Shown here in pieces: positions 39,117 through 51,700 of a stretch of 64,000 nucleotides of DNA. Made by a program: the position numbers and the translations under genes. How positions within the stretch are numbered: the stretch's first letter is position 1; each line of letters opens with the position of its first letter. The notes below the pieces were generated by a model, which searched no databases, was not told where the DNA came from, and saw only the letters and a program-made list of their open reading frames with translations. This stretch comes from Paragordius varius (taxonomy: Eukaryota; Nematomorpha), in assembly GCA_964247055.1 (NCBI GenBank), contig OZ176051.1, positions 5,518,001-5,582,000 on the forward strand, in the 5' to 3' direction.

Positions 39117-40947
39117 TTAGCAGATCGTCATCATTTTTAAAATATTGTAGAAGTCTTCACAAGAATTTGTCAAATTATATTTGACAGATAAAACGGCCTT
39201 TAAAATTTCAACATTTAAATTTGATTTTTCCGATGTCCACACCTGATTTATTGTGGAAAAAACGCGCTCAGTAGCAGCGTTGGTTCCAGGTAAAGATAGT
39301 GTGAATTCCACAATTTTTAAAATAATATTGTATGTAATATAGTTGGCTTCAAAATGATGAAATATTTCCAACCATTTCTTTTCTACTGTATATTTTTCTT
39401 TTGTCCATAATTTTAGTTTTTCATTATTAATATATCTTAACTAATGATACTACAGAAAAAAAATCATTTTCTGAAAGATTACTTTTTGAGAATTTATGGG
39501 AGCAGATATAATCAAATGATTTTTGAACATCGCACCAATTAAATTCTGATTTTAATGTTATCCAATGAAAATGATCAATTTCATTGAATTGCGTCGTCCA
39601 GTCTTCCAAATAATCTTTACAGTTTGTATAAAACATTTTTATATGGTACAGGATATCTTGGCGATTTATTAAGCCTTGATTTTCTAAATTATTTATTGTA
39701 TTGCGGATGGTTAATGGAATAAAATTATTTTCTAACCGTTCTTGACATTGGAATTTCAGGTTACTAACTTCATTGTCTACTTCGACTGCCGAAATTTTGT
39801 CACCTTCAATAAATTTAATAACATCTTGAAAGAGAGAAGCTTGATTATGTAAGAATTCTAACCATATTTTTGAAGAATCACTTTCAAAAAAATTTTTTAA
39901 AGTTGTAGGACATTTGTCCTGTGATAAAAAAAAGATTTTAAAGGATCATACATCTTTAAAATTCTTTCGATAGCTGGCATAAAAGCTAACCAACGAGTTT
40001 TACTATATCCAAGCATTTTTTGATATTGAACTTCTGCATTTTCACAGAATTCTTTCGGCGTTTCAACACGTACCGTGTATATATAAAAATAGGAATATAT
40101 TTTAACAACTACATTTTCCACATCTAGGGGTAACAAATCAGCAGCTGTTTGAAAAGCGTTGTGTTATATATGCCCTGCACACCCTACGCCAATAATGTTT
40201 TGATTAAGATTATCTGTTAATTTATGAAAAATATTTTTTGTTCCTCTCCTTGCTTTTCCAAAGTTCGTATTGGTGTTGTCAGCGCAATATGCGATAATTT
40301 TGTCTTTTAAATTATTTTTTTCTAGAATATGCATTATTGAAGTAAATATTATTTCAGAATTTTCAAGGAAGGGAAATTAAATCTAAAATTTTAATATTTA
40401 TACCGGTTTCTGAATCAAAATATCTTATCAAAGTAGGAAGTAATTTTGTTTCATGGTGATTTGAAGCATCAGAGTATAGGGAAAAGAAATTAATTTTTAG
40501 CAAATCTTTTTGTATTTCAGAAAAAGCATGTGGCGAAAAAACATTGCATACAATGGCTTCAGCCTTTGTACGGGCACATGTAAATTTTTTATTGAATAAC
40601 GTGCGAATAACCTGTGAGGTACAATCCATTGAACGAAATGAATGGCAATGATTTAAGGCGTGAAAGGAAAACAGGCCCTCAGCAAGTGCTAAATTCTTTT
40701 CTTCCTCTCCAAAAGCGGTTTTTCGAAAAAAATCGCTCATCTTGTGAGATGATGCCGTTATAATCAAACATTTTTGATGTTTCTGTGTATCAATATGCTT
40801 TGTAATGTCATGTTTGCCGCCATGTGCCAGGGTGAATTCCCCATCGCATATAAGACATTTAACAGACGATTCATTCTTCGTTTTTTTAATGAAAGGAAAA
40901 TCTTTCATTAATTCATCATTGAATTTACAGCCTCTTTTTGTGTTCAT
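39117..40947 (-). pseudogene. hAT transposase (BED finger, dimerisation domain)
   Basis: The N-terminal frame (40947-40363, 194 residues) has a BED-type zinc finger, VKCLICDGEF...HDITKHIDTQKH, then a stretch typical of the DUF4371/ZMYM-like hAT transposases (FTCARTKAEAIVCNV, SLYSDASNHHETKL). Further pieces follow at 40360-40140, 40136-39897, 39900-39640 and 39636-39427. The C-terminal hAT dimerisation motif, LPGTNAATERVFSTINQVW, is at 39371-39117. The pieces lie in different frames, so several frameshifts or stops separate them. DNA-binding, cut-and-paste transposition is the family role. Confidence 0.88.
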
Positions 40948-40955
40948 ATTTATAA

Positions 40956-41190
40956 ACTAAATATTAATATAATAAATGTTATATTACCTTAATTTCTGGA
41001 AAAAGCGTGTAAGGTATCGATTTGTAGTATCAATTTGTCTTTTAAGCTACCGATTTGTAGTATTAATTTAAATTTTTTATAATGTTGGCAATTATTAAAA
41101 CTAAATATTAGTATAATAAATGTTATATTACCTTAATTTTCTGGAAAAAGCGTGTAAGGTATCGATTTATGGTATCAATTTGTCTTTTGA
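40956..41190. repeat. Tandem duplication of about 143 bp inside the hAT end
   Basis: ACTAAATATTAATATAATAA at 40957 recurs as ACTAAATATTAGTATAATAA at 41100. Each is followed by TGTTATATTACCTTAATT and AAGCGTGTAAGGTATCGAT. The second unit is cut short near 41190. Confidence 0.8.
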
Positions 41191-41639
41191 TCTAGTATAA
41201 CTTGGCTTTTTGATATTAATGACAGTAGTAGCAGGAAGGAAAGTGTATAATCATATGATATAAATTGGAAAAAAATAAATATTTTTAATTTAAATATAAA
41301 AAATTTTAATTTAAAATAAAAAAATTTTATTTGTATTAAAAAAAAATTATTTGTATTAAAAAAAATTTTTTTTTATATAATCATGAAAAAGCGGGACATC
41401 TTATAAACGTAGCGGGAGGCGGGACAAAGTGTGAAAAAGCGGGACTGTCCCGCCAAAAGCGGGACGTCTGGTCACCTTATGTATGGCATATGATTTCGAA
41501 ACCTTTTTTCGCAAAAAAATAAGAGTTTTTTACGTGTTCTGCACTCATTTGGTAGGATGTATGATATTTCTTAATTTTTTTCCTCACTTTAATTTTTATT
41601 AGTTTTTTTTTTGCGTAAATAAAGTTGATTTATTTTTGA

Positions 41640-42325
41640 AGCATGATGGAAACGGCATAACGCTTTAAGATATAATAAAACCCTTTTTTAAATATTTCGA
41701 TGATGTTGAACATTACTATAAGTTGAATTTAAATTAAAAGGTTTGTTTGCTTGGAAAATTTGGAGAATTTTTGTAATAAAACACTTTTTATTTAAAATAA
41801 ATTTGAAAACGAACAAATTTTTAAACAAAATTCTGAGTTAGAAAATATTTAGCATCATCGAACTATATATATAAATGGTATAGCATCTCAACCGTTTATA
41901 TCATTTCCATCATGAAAATAGTATGAAGTACGGTTCAACAAAATTTTAAAAATTAAATTTTAAAAAAATGGATTTTTATAAAAATATATTTAGTCGATAT
42001 CAATGTTTAGCATAAAAATTATTGCACAATGTCGAAATTTTAGAGTTTTAAAAAACAGTCCATTTTAAAAGAGCCAAAAAATTGGGGATTTAAAAATTTT
42101 TAAAATATTGTTTTGCTTTTTATATTGAGTTTATGTTATATTTTAGTGATATCTTTTGAAATATCACCAAAAAATATATTAAACACCTTCAATTGTATAC
42201 GGAGCACTTACCACAAAAGTGTAAAAAACTTTCTTCAAACTCGTGAAGGTTAAAACCAAAAGCACCATGATAGCCCTGATATTTTCCTATCAAAGCAAAT
42301 ATATTTCATCAGGATCTTTTTTAAC
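41640..42325. mobile_element. Foldback-family copy, partial
   Basis: The centre (CATGATGGAAACGGCATAA at 41643 against CCGTTTATATCATTTCCATC near 41895) and the right arm (GATATTTTCCTATCAAAGC, then TTTCATCAGGATCTTTTTT) match the element at 22423-23583. The left arm is not evident. Confidence 0.55.
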
Positions 42326-42411
42326 TGTGTAATATACCACACCGATGGCGTAAAAACAGGCAAAGTATGTTTTAACTTTGTACTGCGTCAAAGTTTAAAA
42401 TATCTGGTCAC

Positions 42412-42456
<45 letters not shown>

Positions 42457-42771
42457 TATATAAATAATATGGGTTTTATTCGGTTTTAATGCATAGTAGG
42501 CAAGGCCATACCCAAAATGGTTCTATATTTTAAATCACTTTTAGCGTTGTTTTACCAAAAATTTTATTGCAGTAAATATCTAAAAAAAATTGCACAACAA
42601 ATTGCTTTAATTTAAAGGGTAACAGAGTTTCTCCATGCTTTCTTAAAGCTAAATTTTTGAGAGCACATTTAAAATATTTTTTAAATTTTTTCGATCATCC
42701 TGCACTTAGATGATATTTGAATAAGAGTAATCGTTATAAATTTCATTTTTATAAATATTACTAGCGTGAAT

Positions 42772-42811
42772 CTCGTGCTGCTACGCAGCCCGAGGAAGTC
42801 CTTCGGACTTC
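42772..42811. other. Two adjacent GC-rich hairpins
   Basis: Hairpin 1 is 42772-42794 (CTCGTGCTGC / GCAGCCCGAG, one mismatch, loop TAC). Hairpin 2 follows directly at 42795-42811 (GAAGTCC / GGACTTC, loop TTC, perfect). They sit just ahead of the 570-bp tandem repeats, in an otherwise AT-rich region, and may mark the end of that repeat element. Confidence 0.7.
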
Positions 42812-42837
42812 TGAGGGGGGGTTCGAAGTTTGGATTT

Positions 42838-44056
42838 GAATGGGTCTACCGTTTTTCCTGTAGACCACAAAGCCAGAATTTTCCATTTTTAAATATATAG
42901 ATTACCATAAATAATGTTTTAATATCCATATATCTTTTAACATGCTATACATATGATAGATACTCCTTACTCAGCAGCTATCATCAAAGAAACGCCTGAC
43001 TAAAATTTTTGCCTTTACAGGCAATACGAAGAATCTTTCTCGAATTTTTACAGTCTCATACCGTGGGCAAAAAAATACAATCAAAACAATATTTTTGTGG
43101 ACTTTGTTTTTTTGAAAAAAATGGCATTTTACGGGGGGAGCGGGTAAAAAGAGGGCCTAAATCAAAAAAGTGGCTCGGCTATGTTCTGCGCAATCGAAAA
43201 TAAGTAAACAAAAATCATATTTGAAATTGAATGGTCCAACACGTTTTCCGGGAAATTTCAAAGACACGATTTTTATGGACTTCTGTTTTCAAAAAAAACC
43301 CGTTTTTCATACGGGGTGGGCCCGAACTGGGGGCCTATTTCAAAAAAAGGGCGAAGCTATTGTCGGGGCATTCATTAATGATTATATTTTTTCGAAGTTT
43401 AAATTTGAATGGGTCTACCGGTTTTCCTGTACCAGATCACAAAGCCAGCATTTTCCATTTTTATAAATATATAGATTACCATAAATAATGTATTAATATC
43501 CATATATCTTTTAACATGCTATACATATGATAGATATTCCTTACTCAGCATCTATCATCAAAGAAACGCTTGACTAAAATTTTTGCCTTTTAACAGGCAA
43601 TACGAAAAATCTTTCTCGAATTTTTACAGTCTCATACCGTGGGCAAAAAAATACAATCAAAACAATATTTTTGTGGACTTTGTTTTTTTGAAAAAAATGG
43701 CATTTTACGGGGGGAGCGGGTAAAAAGAGGGCCTAAATCAAAAAAGTGGCTCGGCTATGTTCAGCGCAATCGAAAATAAGTAAACAAAAATCATATTTGA
43801 AATTGAATGGTCCAACACGTTCTCCGGAAAATTGTCTCAAAGACACGATTTATGTGGACTTCTGTTTTCAAAAAAAAACCGTTTTTCATACGGGGTGGGC
43901 CCGAACTGGGGGCCTATTTCAAAAAAAGGGCGAAGCTATTGTCGGGGTTCATTAATGATTATATTTTTTCGAAGTTTAAATTTGAATGGGTCTACCGGTT
44001 TTCCTGTACCAGATCACAAAGCCAGCATTTTCCATTTTTATAAATATATAGATTTT
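42838..44056. repeat. Tandem repeat of about 570 bp, two full units and a partial third
   Basis: GAATGGGTCTACCG starts at 42838, 43407 and 43984, giving periods of 569 and 577. Units are nearly identical, so duplication or homogenisation is recent. Each unit contains two related direct sub-blocks: one with GGACTTTGTTTTTTTGAAAA and GGGGGGAGCGGGTAAAAAGA, one with GGACTTCTGTTTTCAAAAAA and GGGGTGGGCCCGAACTGGG. An inverted copy begins at about 63310 and runs off the window. Open frames within it repeat with the unit and are not taken as genes. A Helitron-like or other satellite-bearing transposon is possible; no family is proven. Confidence 0.85.
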
Positions 44057-44159
44057 TAAAAAGTCTTTAAATATTAATTTATATTATATTAATTTGATCA
44101 AATTTCATAATAATTAAATATTAATCAAAATTTTTAAGTCTATGATTTTTCAAAAAATC

Positions 44160-44275
44160 ATGATGCGGATAATCGGCCATATTTTCCCACCATCAGCTTC
44201 ATCAACAGTTGGATACAACACATTCATTTCAGTCCTCCGATTCAAATTGGGTGTGAGGACCCCAGGCCTGTTTAA
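44160..44275 (-). other. Isolated GC-richer, coding-like island
   Basis: On the - strand, after TTTTAAACAG at 44276, the sequence reads PGVLTPNLNRRTEMNVLYP and TVDEADGGKIWPIIRIM before a stop. No donor, partner exon or recognised family. Could be an exon remnant or processed pseudogene piece. Confidence 0.25.
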
Positions 44276-45059
44276 AATCAAATATCTTTAAAAATATAGA
44301 ACAAACTAAAACGATTGCAAAAGTTTGCAGTTATGTAACATTGATGCACCGAAATATAAAAAGGATTCATTTAAAAAACTTGATATTACTTATTTTATTA
44401 AACCATAAATGTGAAAATTTAGACAGCATGACATGTGTGTATTGACTAAATATAGCAATAATACAAAATAAATCCATTTTTCTGTTTATATCAATGTTAG
44501 TATGCTTTAATGAAAAAAAAGCTTTCATTTTAGCGTTAGACAAATAAACACGATATTTTGCAAAAATATTGCAAATAAAAATGGCATCTAAAAGTTTTAT
44601 ATACAACTTTTTTTCAAAACGAAATTTTATATAGATATTTTAACTTATTTATATATTTTTTATTAGGATCGAAGAATAAATTTAAATCGGAACCGTTTTT
44701 TTCATCAGTTTGTTAAATATATCAATTTAAATATATGGGGACTTTAAATACCCCAATTTAAATCGAGTTTAAGTGGGTGGTTAAATTATCAAAAATATCA
44801 CATAAGAGCGATTTGGCGATTTTTGATTTTGGCAAATATGGATAGATTGTACTATGAACTCAAATAACAAGACCCGTCGAATCTGAGATCTATAGTCTAA
44901 ATATACTTTAAAGCTCATCCACATATTTAACTAATATTTCTTTCTATGAGTTTATTGGTTAAATAAATTTAAATTTTCCAAATCCAATTGATGATTGCAT
45001 AATACCATTATGTCCCTAAGAATGATGCGAATTATAGCTCATTTTATAAAAGCAAAAAA

Positions 45060-45360
45060 AATGGGACTTTTGGAACCCACATCTAAAAATTAAAATTTTT
45101 AGAAAATAAATTTTTTTGCTTTTTTGTATAGTTTATAATATATTTTAGTGATATTTTTTGGAATGAAGACGATAGCTTTCATCAAAATCCTTTAAAAATA
45201 AGTGCTCAATTTTGCCATTTTCTTAATGGAGCGCTTACCACAAAAGTGTAAGTAACTTTCTCAAATCCTTCTTAGGGCCAAAACCAAAAGCATGATAATC
45301 CTGATAGATTTTTTTTATCAGAAATATATTTCATTAGCTTGTTTTATTTGTGGACACTGT
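45060..45360. mobile_element. Foldback-family right arm
   Basis: GGAACCCACATCTAAAAATT through ATCAGAAATATATTTCATTA follows the right arm of the element at 22423-23583 in the same order (TTTTTTGGAATGAAG, CTTACCACAAAAGTGTAAG). The left arm is missing or diverged. Confidence 0.6.
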
Positions 45361-45697
45361 GTAATATTTCTAAATAACTTGCAAGGCACCAAAAGAAATT
45401 CTCGATACATCTATCAAACAAAATAGATTACAAGATATATTTTGTAAGCAGCGATTTTGTGCATTGTATTAGACATACGTGTCAATGCCAAATTACGGAA
45501 CTATAAATGTAAAATAAACCATTTCATTTCAAAAAATGGACAAAATTGAAAAAGACAATGCAAGGAATTAACCCCTTTGTATGCGGTCTTTGAATAAAAC
45601 GCTCAAAGCGATCATAATTGTGATTAATAATAAAAAACACAAACAATTTGGATATTCATTCAGGATTGATAAATTATGAACATAAAACAATTATTTA

Positions 45698-45728
<31 letters not shown>

Positions 45729-45750
45729 AATACATTTAAATAACGATTAA

Positions 45751-48700
45751 TTATGGGCATATAGCTAGTTCCTTGTAGAGTTTCAGTATCCCCACTTCTT
45801 CAAGCCTAAGAATATGGGTCTGTTGCATGTTAGGTTTTGTTTCGCATCTAATTTCCTCAATGAAGGAAGCAACAAATTGCAGTGTTGAGACATGGTCATT
45901 GGATGTGATGAAATCAACATAAACAAATCCCAAACCCATTCTCACTTTGACCTAATTGATATATTATCAAATATATTTTTTCATTTTTACCGTTATTTAT
46001 AGAGCGGAGTGAAAGGCAGCCATGTTCAGAATTTTAACGACCAAAGTCAATAGCTGCAGAGATTGTATAAATTTACCTAGATTTATATTATTTTTTAAAG
46101 TAAGTCAAAAAAAATTAAATAAAAAATTATTTTTAGACCCGATTTATTGGGATTGAGTAGTAAAATGCCACAAACCGTAAACTAATAAGGTTGACCGATT
46201 AATTGCATAGGTTACATGGCTGTAACCGCTGTCATAAAAAACAAATCAACATTAAACAGAATAAATATTGAAATTATACGGACAAGACGTAAAAAAATAA
46301 AGACAAATATTTTTTAGAAAAGACATACTTCTAAATCTTTATTTTTTATATAACACACTGTTTTGATCTGCTAAGTATAAAATATAAAATTGGTAAGTAA
46401 ATCAATCAAGTATGTATTTTATTGCATTTAAATGATTTTTAGAAGATATAAGGTTAAAAAAAGTATTTGTCTATTAAAAAAAACTTTGTATTTATATTTT
46501 TACGTTTTCCGCATAATTTTAATATTTACTGTATGTATTGTACCCTATATTAAAAAAATATTGATAAATGTAAAAATATGAGTGTGGGATCATAAAGTTT
46601 AAAATTCTTAGTTATTAATATATTATTTCATCAATTATAATCAGAATAGGTTTTCGTTTATTTAATAACAATTCATATTGATTGTCTGATTATGGTAAAT
46701 GACTGTAATCAAATTATCAAATCAATCAAAAGTAGCCCTTTTAACTACTATAAATATAATTTTTTTTTATTAATTTAATCTAGAACCTTTTGTTGTTGTA
46801 TTGAAAATAATTGCGTGATGTTTCCAGTTCTATGACTCGTTATTTGTATCGAACAATTTATATTAAATAATTGGTTAGCTTCTAATACAATCTAAATTCA
46901 AATAAAAAAGTACATGCATGCCTTAAATGGTACTATAACCCATTTTTTATACAAGATAATTACAGTATGAGTAAGCATACATTGCTGGTTTTTCCCAGAT
47001 AGATAAAGCAAAGAAAAATACATTTGGCGGATAGTTTTTTTTCGGTCATCTTCTATTAGCCAATAATGTCTATGCTGCATATGCTATATGGCTAAAATTA
47101 AATAAAAAATCAGCAAGGTATACCTTATAGGTGTAGATTTATCCCATTGGGAAGGGATTTTGACTTTTTATGCCTGAAAATGCGATGGAAAAAATGTTTT
47201 TAGAAACCTGAAAACTTTTTGCGATAAAAATCGTACCTTTTTTAAATATGAGAAGAACACACCATAGTCATCAAATACATTTTTTTATACTTTAGGAATA
47301 TACATATTCTCCATTTGTAAAGAATGCAATCTAAAGAGGCAAATTACCCTGATGAAGTTCAACGGCAACTCGGAATTAATCCTATTATAATAAAAGTTGA
47401 GTATCCCGCATACAACTAGTATCTCTTATCAACAACTCAATTAGAAACAACCTCTGATTTAAAAACCAAACAATAAGTCCTTTCCAAAGCGCAGGTTCAG
47501 TACGGTATTTTTTCATTTCCTTTTTATCAAATCAAATTTAATAACACTAACTTACAGTAAAAAAATTGTATATATAAATTTACAATCATAAAAATTTCAA
47601 TAGAAAAAGTTTTAAAGGTTTTTTTCCAATACTTATATGGCTCACGCTACTCTGACAATTGGTTCATCAATTGTACAAAGGGGTGCATCCCCTGCTATTG
47701 TCACTGTCAAAAATCAGCAATGTATATTTACTTTTACTTTAGTAAGTATTTTAACTTACGGGTTGGATTACAAGATCCTGGAAGTATCGTAATTCCCGCA
47801 GATTTTCTGCTATATTTGTAAGCACAAAGGTGCGAAACACTAATTGATTCAATGCTCGTTGAATTCGAAGTTGAGATTCATACCGTATGGCTATTACATT
47901 TTTATCTGGCCAATACACATTGTACAATGGTAATGATCTATGAATAATGTGCACCAATTATACCGAAACGCTAAAAATGGATTTTAAGTGTTTTTTTATA
48001 CCCAATCGACCCAAAAATATGTTATAATAAATAAGATATTTTGAATAAGTCACTTTAATCCAGTCAAAAATTCAATAACATTGTTTAAGAAAAACAACCG
48101 TGATTATCTCCCCGCCATCGGACCCTCTTCCGGATTTTAATTTAAAACAAATTTATATATAATATTGGCTTATATGTAGTAATTTTAAGTTGACTATTTA
48201 TTTTATTTGGATACAATAGTTTATCTATTGGTAATGATATATATGTTATCTAGTCCAGTTTCTTTGCATATATTATTGTTTTTTCAAAAATTAAAAATTG
48301 ACATGAAAAAGGTCAAATATTTTAATACCATATATACTTGTAAAATTTGTTAGTTTGATTTGCAGACACCATATTGTAAATACCATCCTCGTCAACAATG
48401 TCACACAAATTTTCTTGGCGAATAAAGGTATCTAAATAAAAGGTTAATATATTGTAAAAAAATAATTTTATATCATATTACATGACATACCCTTTCCGTC
48501 TAAACTTCTGTAATCGGGTAAGTTTTGTGCACCTAAACATAATATATATAATACAATTGATCAAATATAAGGTCATTTTACTTAGACATTGTTTCTATTG
48601 TTCTAAACAAAATTAATTTGTTTAACTTTTTTTAAAGAAATAATAGATTTTAGTTGCTTATAATTTATGCAAGAGTTAATCACTAAAAATTCTTATAACT

Positions 48701-51700
48701 TACCATTTATATTATCAAATTTAACCGGTATTAGAAAATATTAATTTTTAAATCGATTTTTGATTGCAATTTGATTTATTAAAGAGAAACGAAAAAAACT
48801 TAGCCATATATAATAAATGGATAGAGTTGGTGTTGAATCTGCCCGGTTAGGAATGTCGTGACAACGACCGCGTATTATAATAAATATGTGTTTAGCATAT
48901 GATATGAAATTAGGATAAAATTATTTTTAGTAAATAAAAAATATATTTTATAAAATCAATATTATTGCAACAAATATAATAACCCTTTCATTACATTTTC
49001 ATTTTTTTACGCGATGACATTTGGGGTAGTTTTTTCCCCAAAGCTTAAAGCAATAAAGAATTCTTTTTGAAAGTTGTTTTGGTCAAAATTTTCTTATCAA
49101 ATTGTCTTATTTTGGATTAAATAAAAAAACTTAACTTACAGTTCTAACTTCCAGAATTTAATTTTTAAATAGCTCTAAACGATCGAAACAAACAGCTGAT
49201 ATTAAAATCGATAATTACCAAGTATTTGTAACTTCGAAGCTTTTAAAAATTAATTATTAACATTTTCTAACCATAATATACTTTTATTTGCCTGTTCCAT
49301 TGACTGTGAAAAATTTAAAGAAAATATGCGGAAAAATTAAGATGAGGATTTTTTAATTTTAAAATTAAAGAAATCCTCAACAACTTATCGCCGCCATTTT
49401 TTATCGATAAAATAGGCAAATAAACTTTTTTTATAGTTTAAATAAAGATAATTAACATTGGGCTAACTTTACCAGCAAACTTTTGATATTTATTGATTTA
49501 AATATAATTTGTTCTTTCAATAGTTTTGAATCCATTTAAATTTAGGATAGAAGCTAAAAACTGTAAAATTTTATTTTGTAATACAGGAGAGTGATTGGTT
49601 ATTAAATTTTAACCAAAACAACTTTAAAAACAGTATACTACTTTAAGCTATGGGTAAAACTATGTTAGATAAAAAACGTATTTTTACAGTTTTTTAATTT
49701 TCACAATCACTGCTGCTATTGAAATCTATAATATTTAAAATTTGTTGGTAGGAAGTTATTCAAATCAAAGTTTTTCATTTCATTGTAAACCATAATTTAC
49801 ATTTATTTGCTTGTTTAATTTAAAAACCAAAAATAAAAAAGGAGGCGAAAAAATTTAAGATAAAGTTCTTAATTATTTTTTTTTAAAAAAGAACAATTGT
49901 ATCATAGCCTAAAGACTAAAGAGAGTATATTAAATTGGCTTAATACTTACGTTTTCTGAATTGACTCGGGGGTATAAAACTTCCCTAAAATGTCATGAAG
50001 TGTTATTTATTTGTTTTTTTACTGGTAAACACCTAACTTTATGTGAATAATAATTTATAATTTTAATGTTATTTAAGCATAAATTTTGTAAGATAATTGA
50101 TTTAGTAAAATAATTACAAAAGCCTATTATAAAATCCAAATAATAATTCGAAATATTTAATTTTTTTAAGTTATATATACAACTAAACAATGAGAAACAT
50201 AAATATTTTGCACTATGTTTTTGATTAATAATTGTTTTATATATAACTTATTATTGGATCGTGACATGGTATTTCAATGTTCATGGGTGGATCTTGTTCG
50301 GCTGGGCGATCACTTAGTTTTAGCATCATACCAATTAACATGATGCGTTTTGGATTAAACATGACATGGCCAGCATCGACTGTAAAATTTTCATGGAGCT
50401 CGTAAACCCGGGCGCCTCTATGCGTTTGTTTAATTCTTACCTAATAAATGATTGAAACTTACATAGGGTTTTTTAGTTATTTTAATATGTAAAAGGTGAT
50501 ATACATTTTGAACCAATATATTTTTCGTCAAAGTTGTATTAGAAAAAGGTTAATTACACTAGAAACTTTTTCGAGCACCACCACTAAAATTTTAGATTTG
50601 GAATGATTTCAGTGTTCTAAAATCGAATCTGAAATGCTCCCCAAGATATAACACGTTTTTTCAAAAATCAGAAAATCAGATATAACTTTATAATAAAAAG
50701 TTATTATATTATAAAATTTTAGTACGGGTATAAACATTAAAATTTAAGGATCCTTAAAAGCTATTTTTAAACATTTATATATGAATAATTAAAAAAATAC
50801 TAAAAGAGGCATTTGTTTTGGTTAACTTGTTTTTCTATTCGGTTAATTCTTTTAAAAGGCAATGTTAATTATACCTAGTGGATATTATCTATTTTCAAAT
50901 ATTATCGGATGCGGTATATTTTGAATTTCAGATGTAGGAGCTTAAGGAAACGGTAAATTTTAACCAGACGTCAAAAAGAATATGAAGATGATTTAAATAT
51001 AATAAAGGATTTATTTGTCTCATGAAAAAATAACAGTTTTGGAGACTAAATATTTTAATATTCATAGTAGCGTTCTCAAGTGATTATAAGACTTTTAATT
51101 TAACACGACAATTTTTTCATCTGTAGAGTGTTACCATACCAAAACATATCACAGTAATACATCTAACAGAAGATAGTCTAAAACTCTTATTTTTTATGTT
51201 GCAAGAAAAGCAGTTTTCTATATTACAACATTTATTTAAATATATATCGTTATAACATTTAAAATATGAATTTTATTTATTATATACAATAGCATTATAA
51301 TTCTATGTTTCAAAAATATAATGAAATTCCTGTCTGTGAAATCCCAATTTTATCGAATTATTCGTTCATTATTTGAACATATGTCCACTAATAATGATTT
51401 TTTTAATTAAATACAAAATAAACAATTAAATTTTGAAAAAGTTCTATTGATGCCTTTTTTGTTTTGACCTTTCCATGGTATCAGTTAACAGAAAATACAA
51501 AAAAATGGGGTGGAGCAAAACCTTGTTGACTGATGTTATTAAACATTAAACATAGTTATTATTAAGTAAAGCCTTGATGCATTTATAAATTCTAAAAATT
51601 TGGACGACTATGATTTTAAAATCAATAGCCGTTAATCTGTGATCAATAGTATTTCAAAAAATATTTTTAAATTTTAATCATATATTATTATATATTCATT

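Larger units (their letters stand above)
38054..41479 (-). mobile_element. hAT transposon, 3.4 kb, with perfect 8-bp target duplication
   Basis: TGTATGGC is repeated exactly at 38046-38053 and 41480-41487. Terminal inverted repeats start TAAGGTGACCAGA, followed by CGGGAC-rich subterminal repeats. The main transposase reads leftward (40947 to 39117). A second, shortened transposase region of opposite orientation fills 38195-39060, so the two face each other. The intact ends and duplication suggest a fairly recent insertion, yet the coding frame is broken, so it is non-autonomous now. Confidence 0.92.
37099..42414. mobile_element. Possible large hAT-like element with nested insertions
   Basis: TAATGTGACCAGATA at the left and its near inverse TATCTGGTCACATTTA at the right face each other across 5.3 kb, each next to a TA microsatellite. 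The termini resemble those of the inner hAT (TAAGGTGACCAGA). Inside lie a LINE fragment, the 3.4-kb hAT and a foldback piece. The TA-rich flanks hide any target duplication, so the assignment is tentative. Confidence 0.4.

Noticed and set aside
43009-44059. Several overlapping open frames of 64-98 residues
   Set aside because: They repeat with the 570-bp tandem unit in more than one frame and match no family; they are by-products of the repeat.
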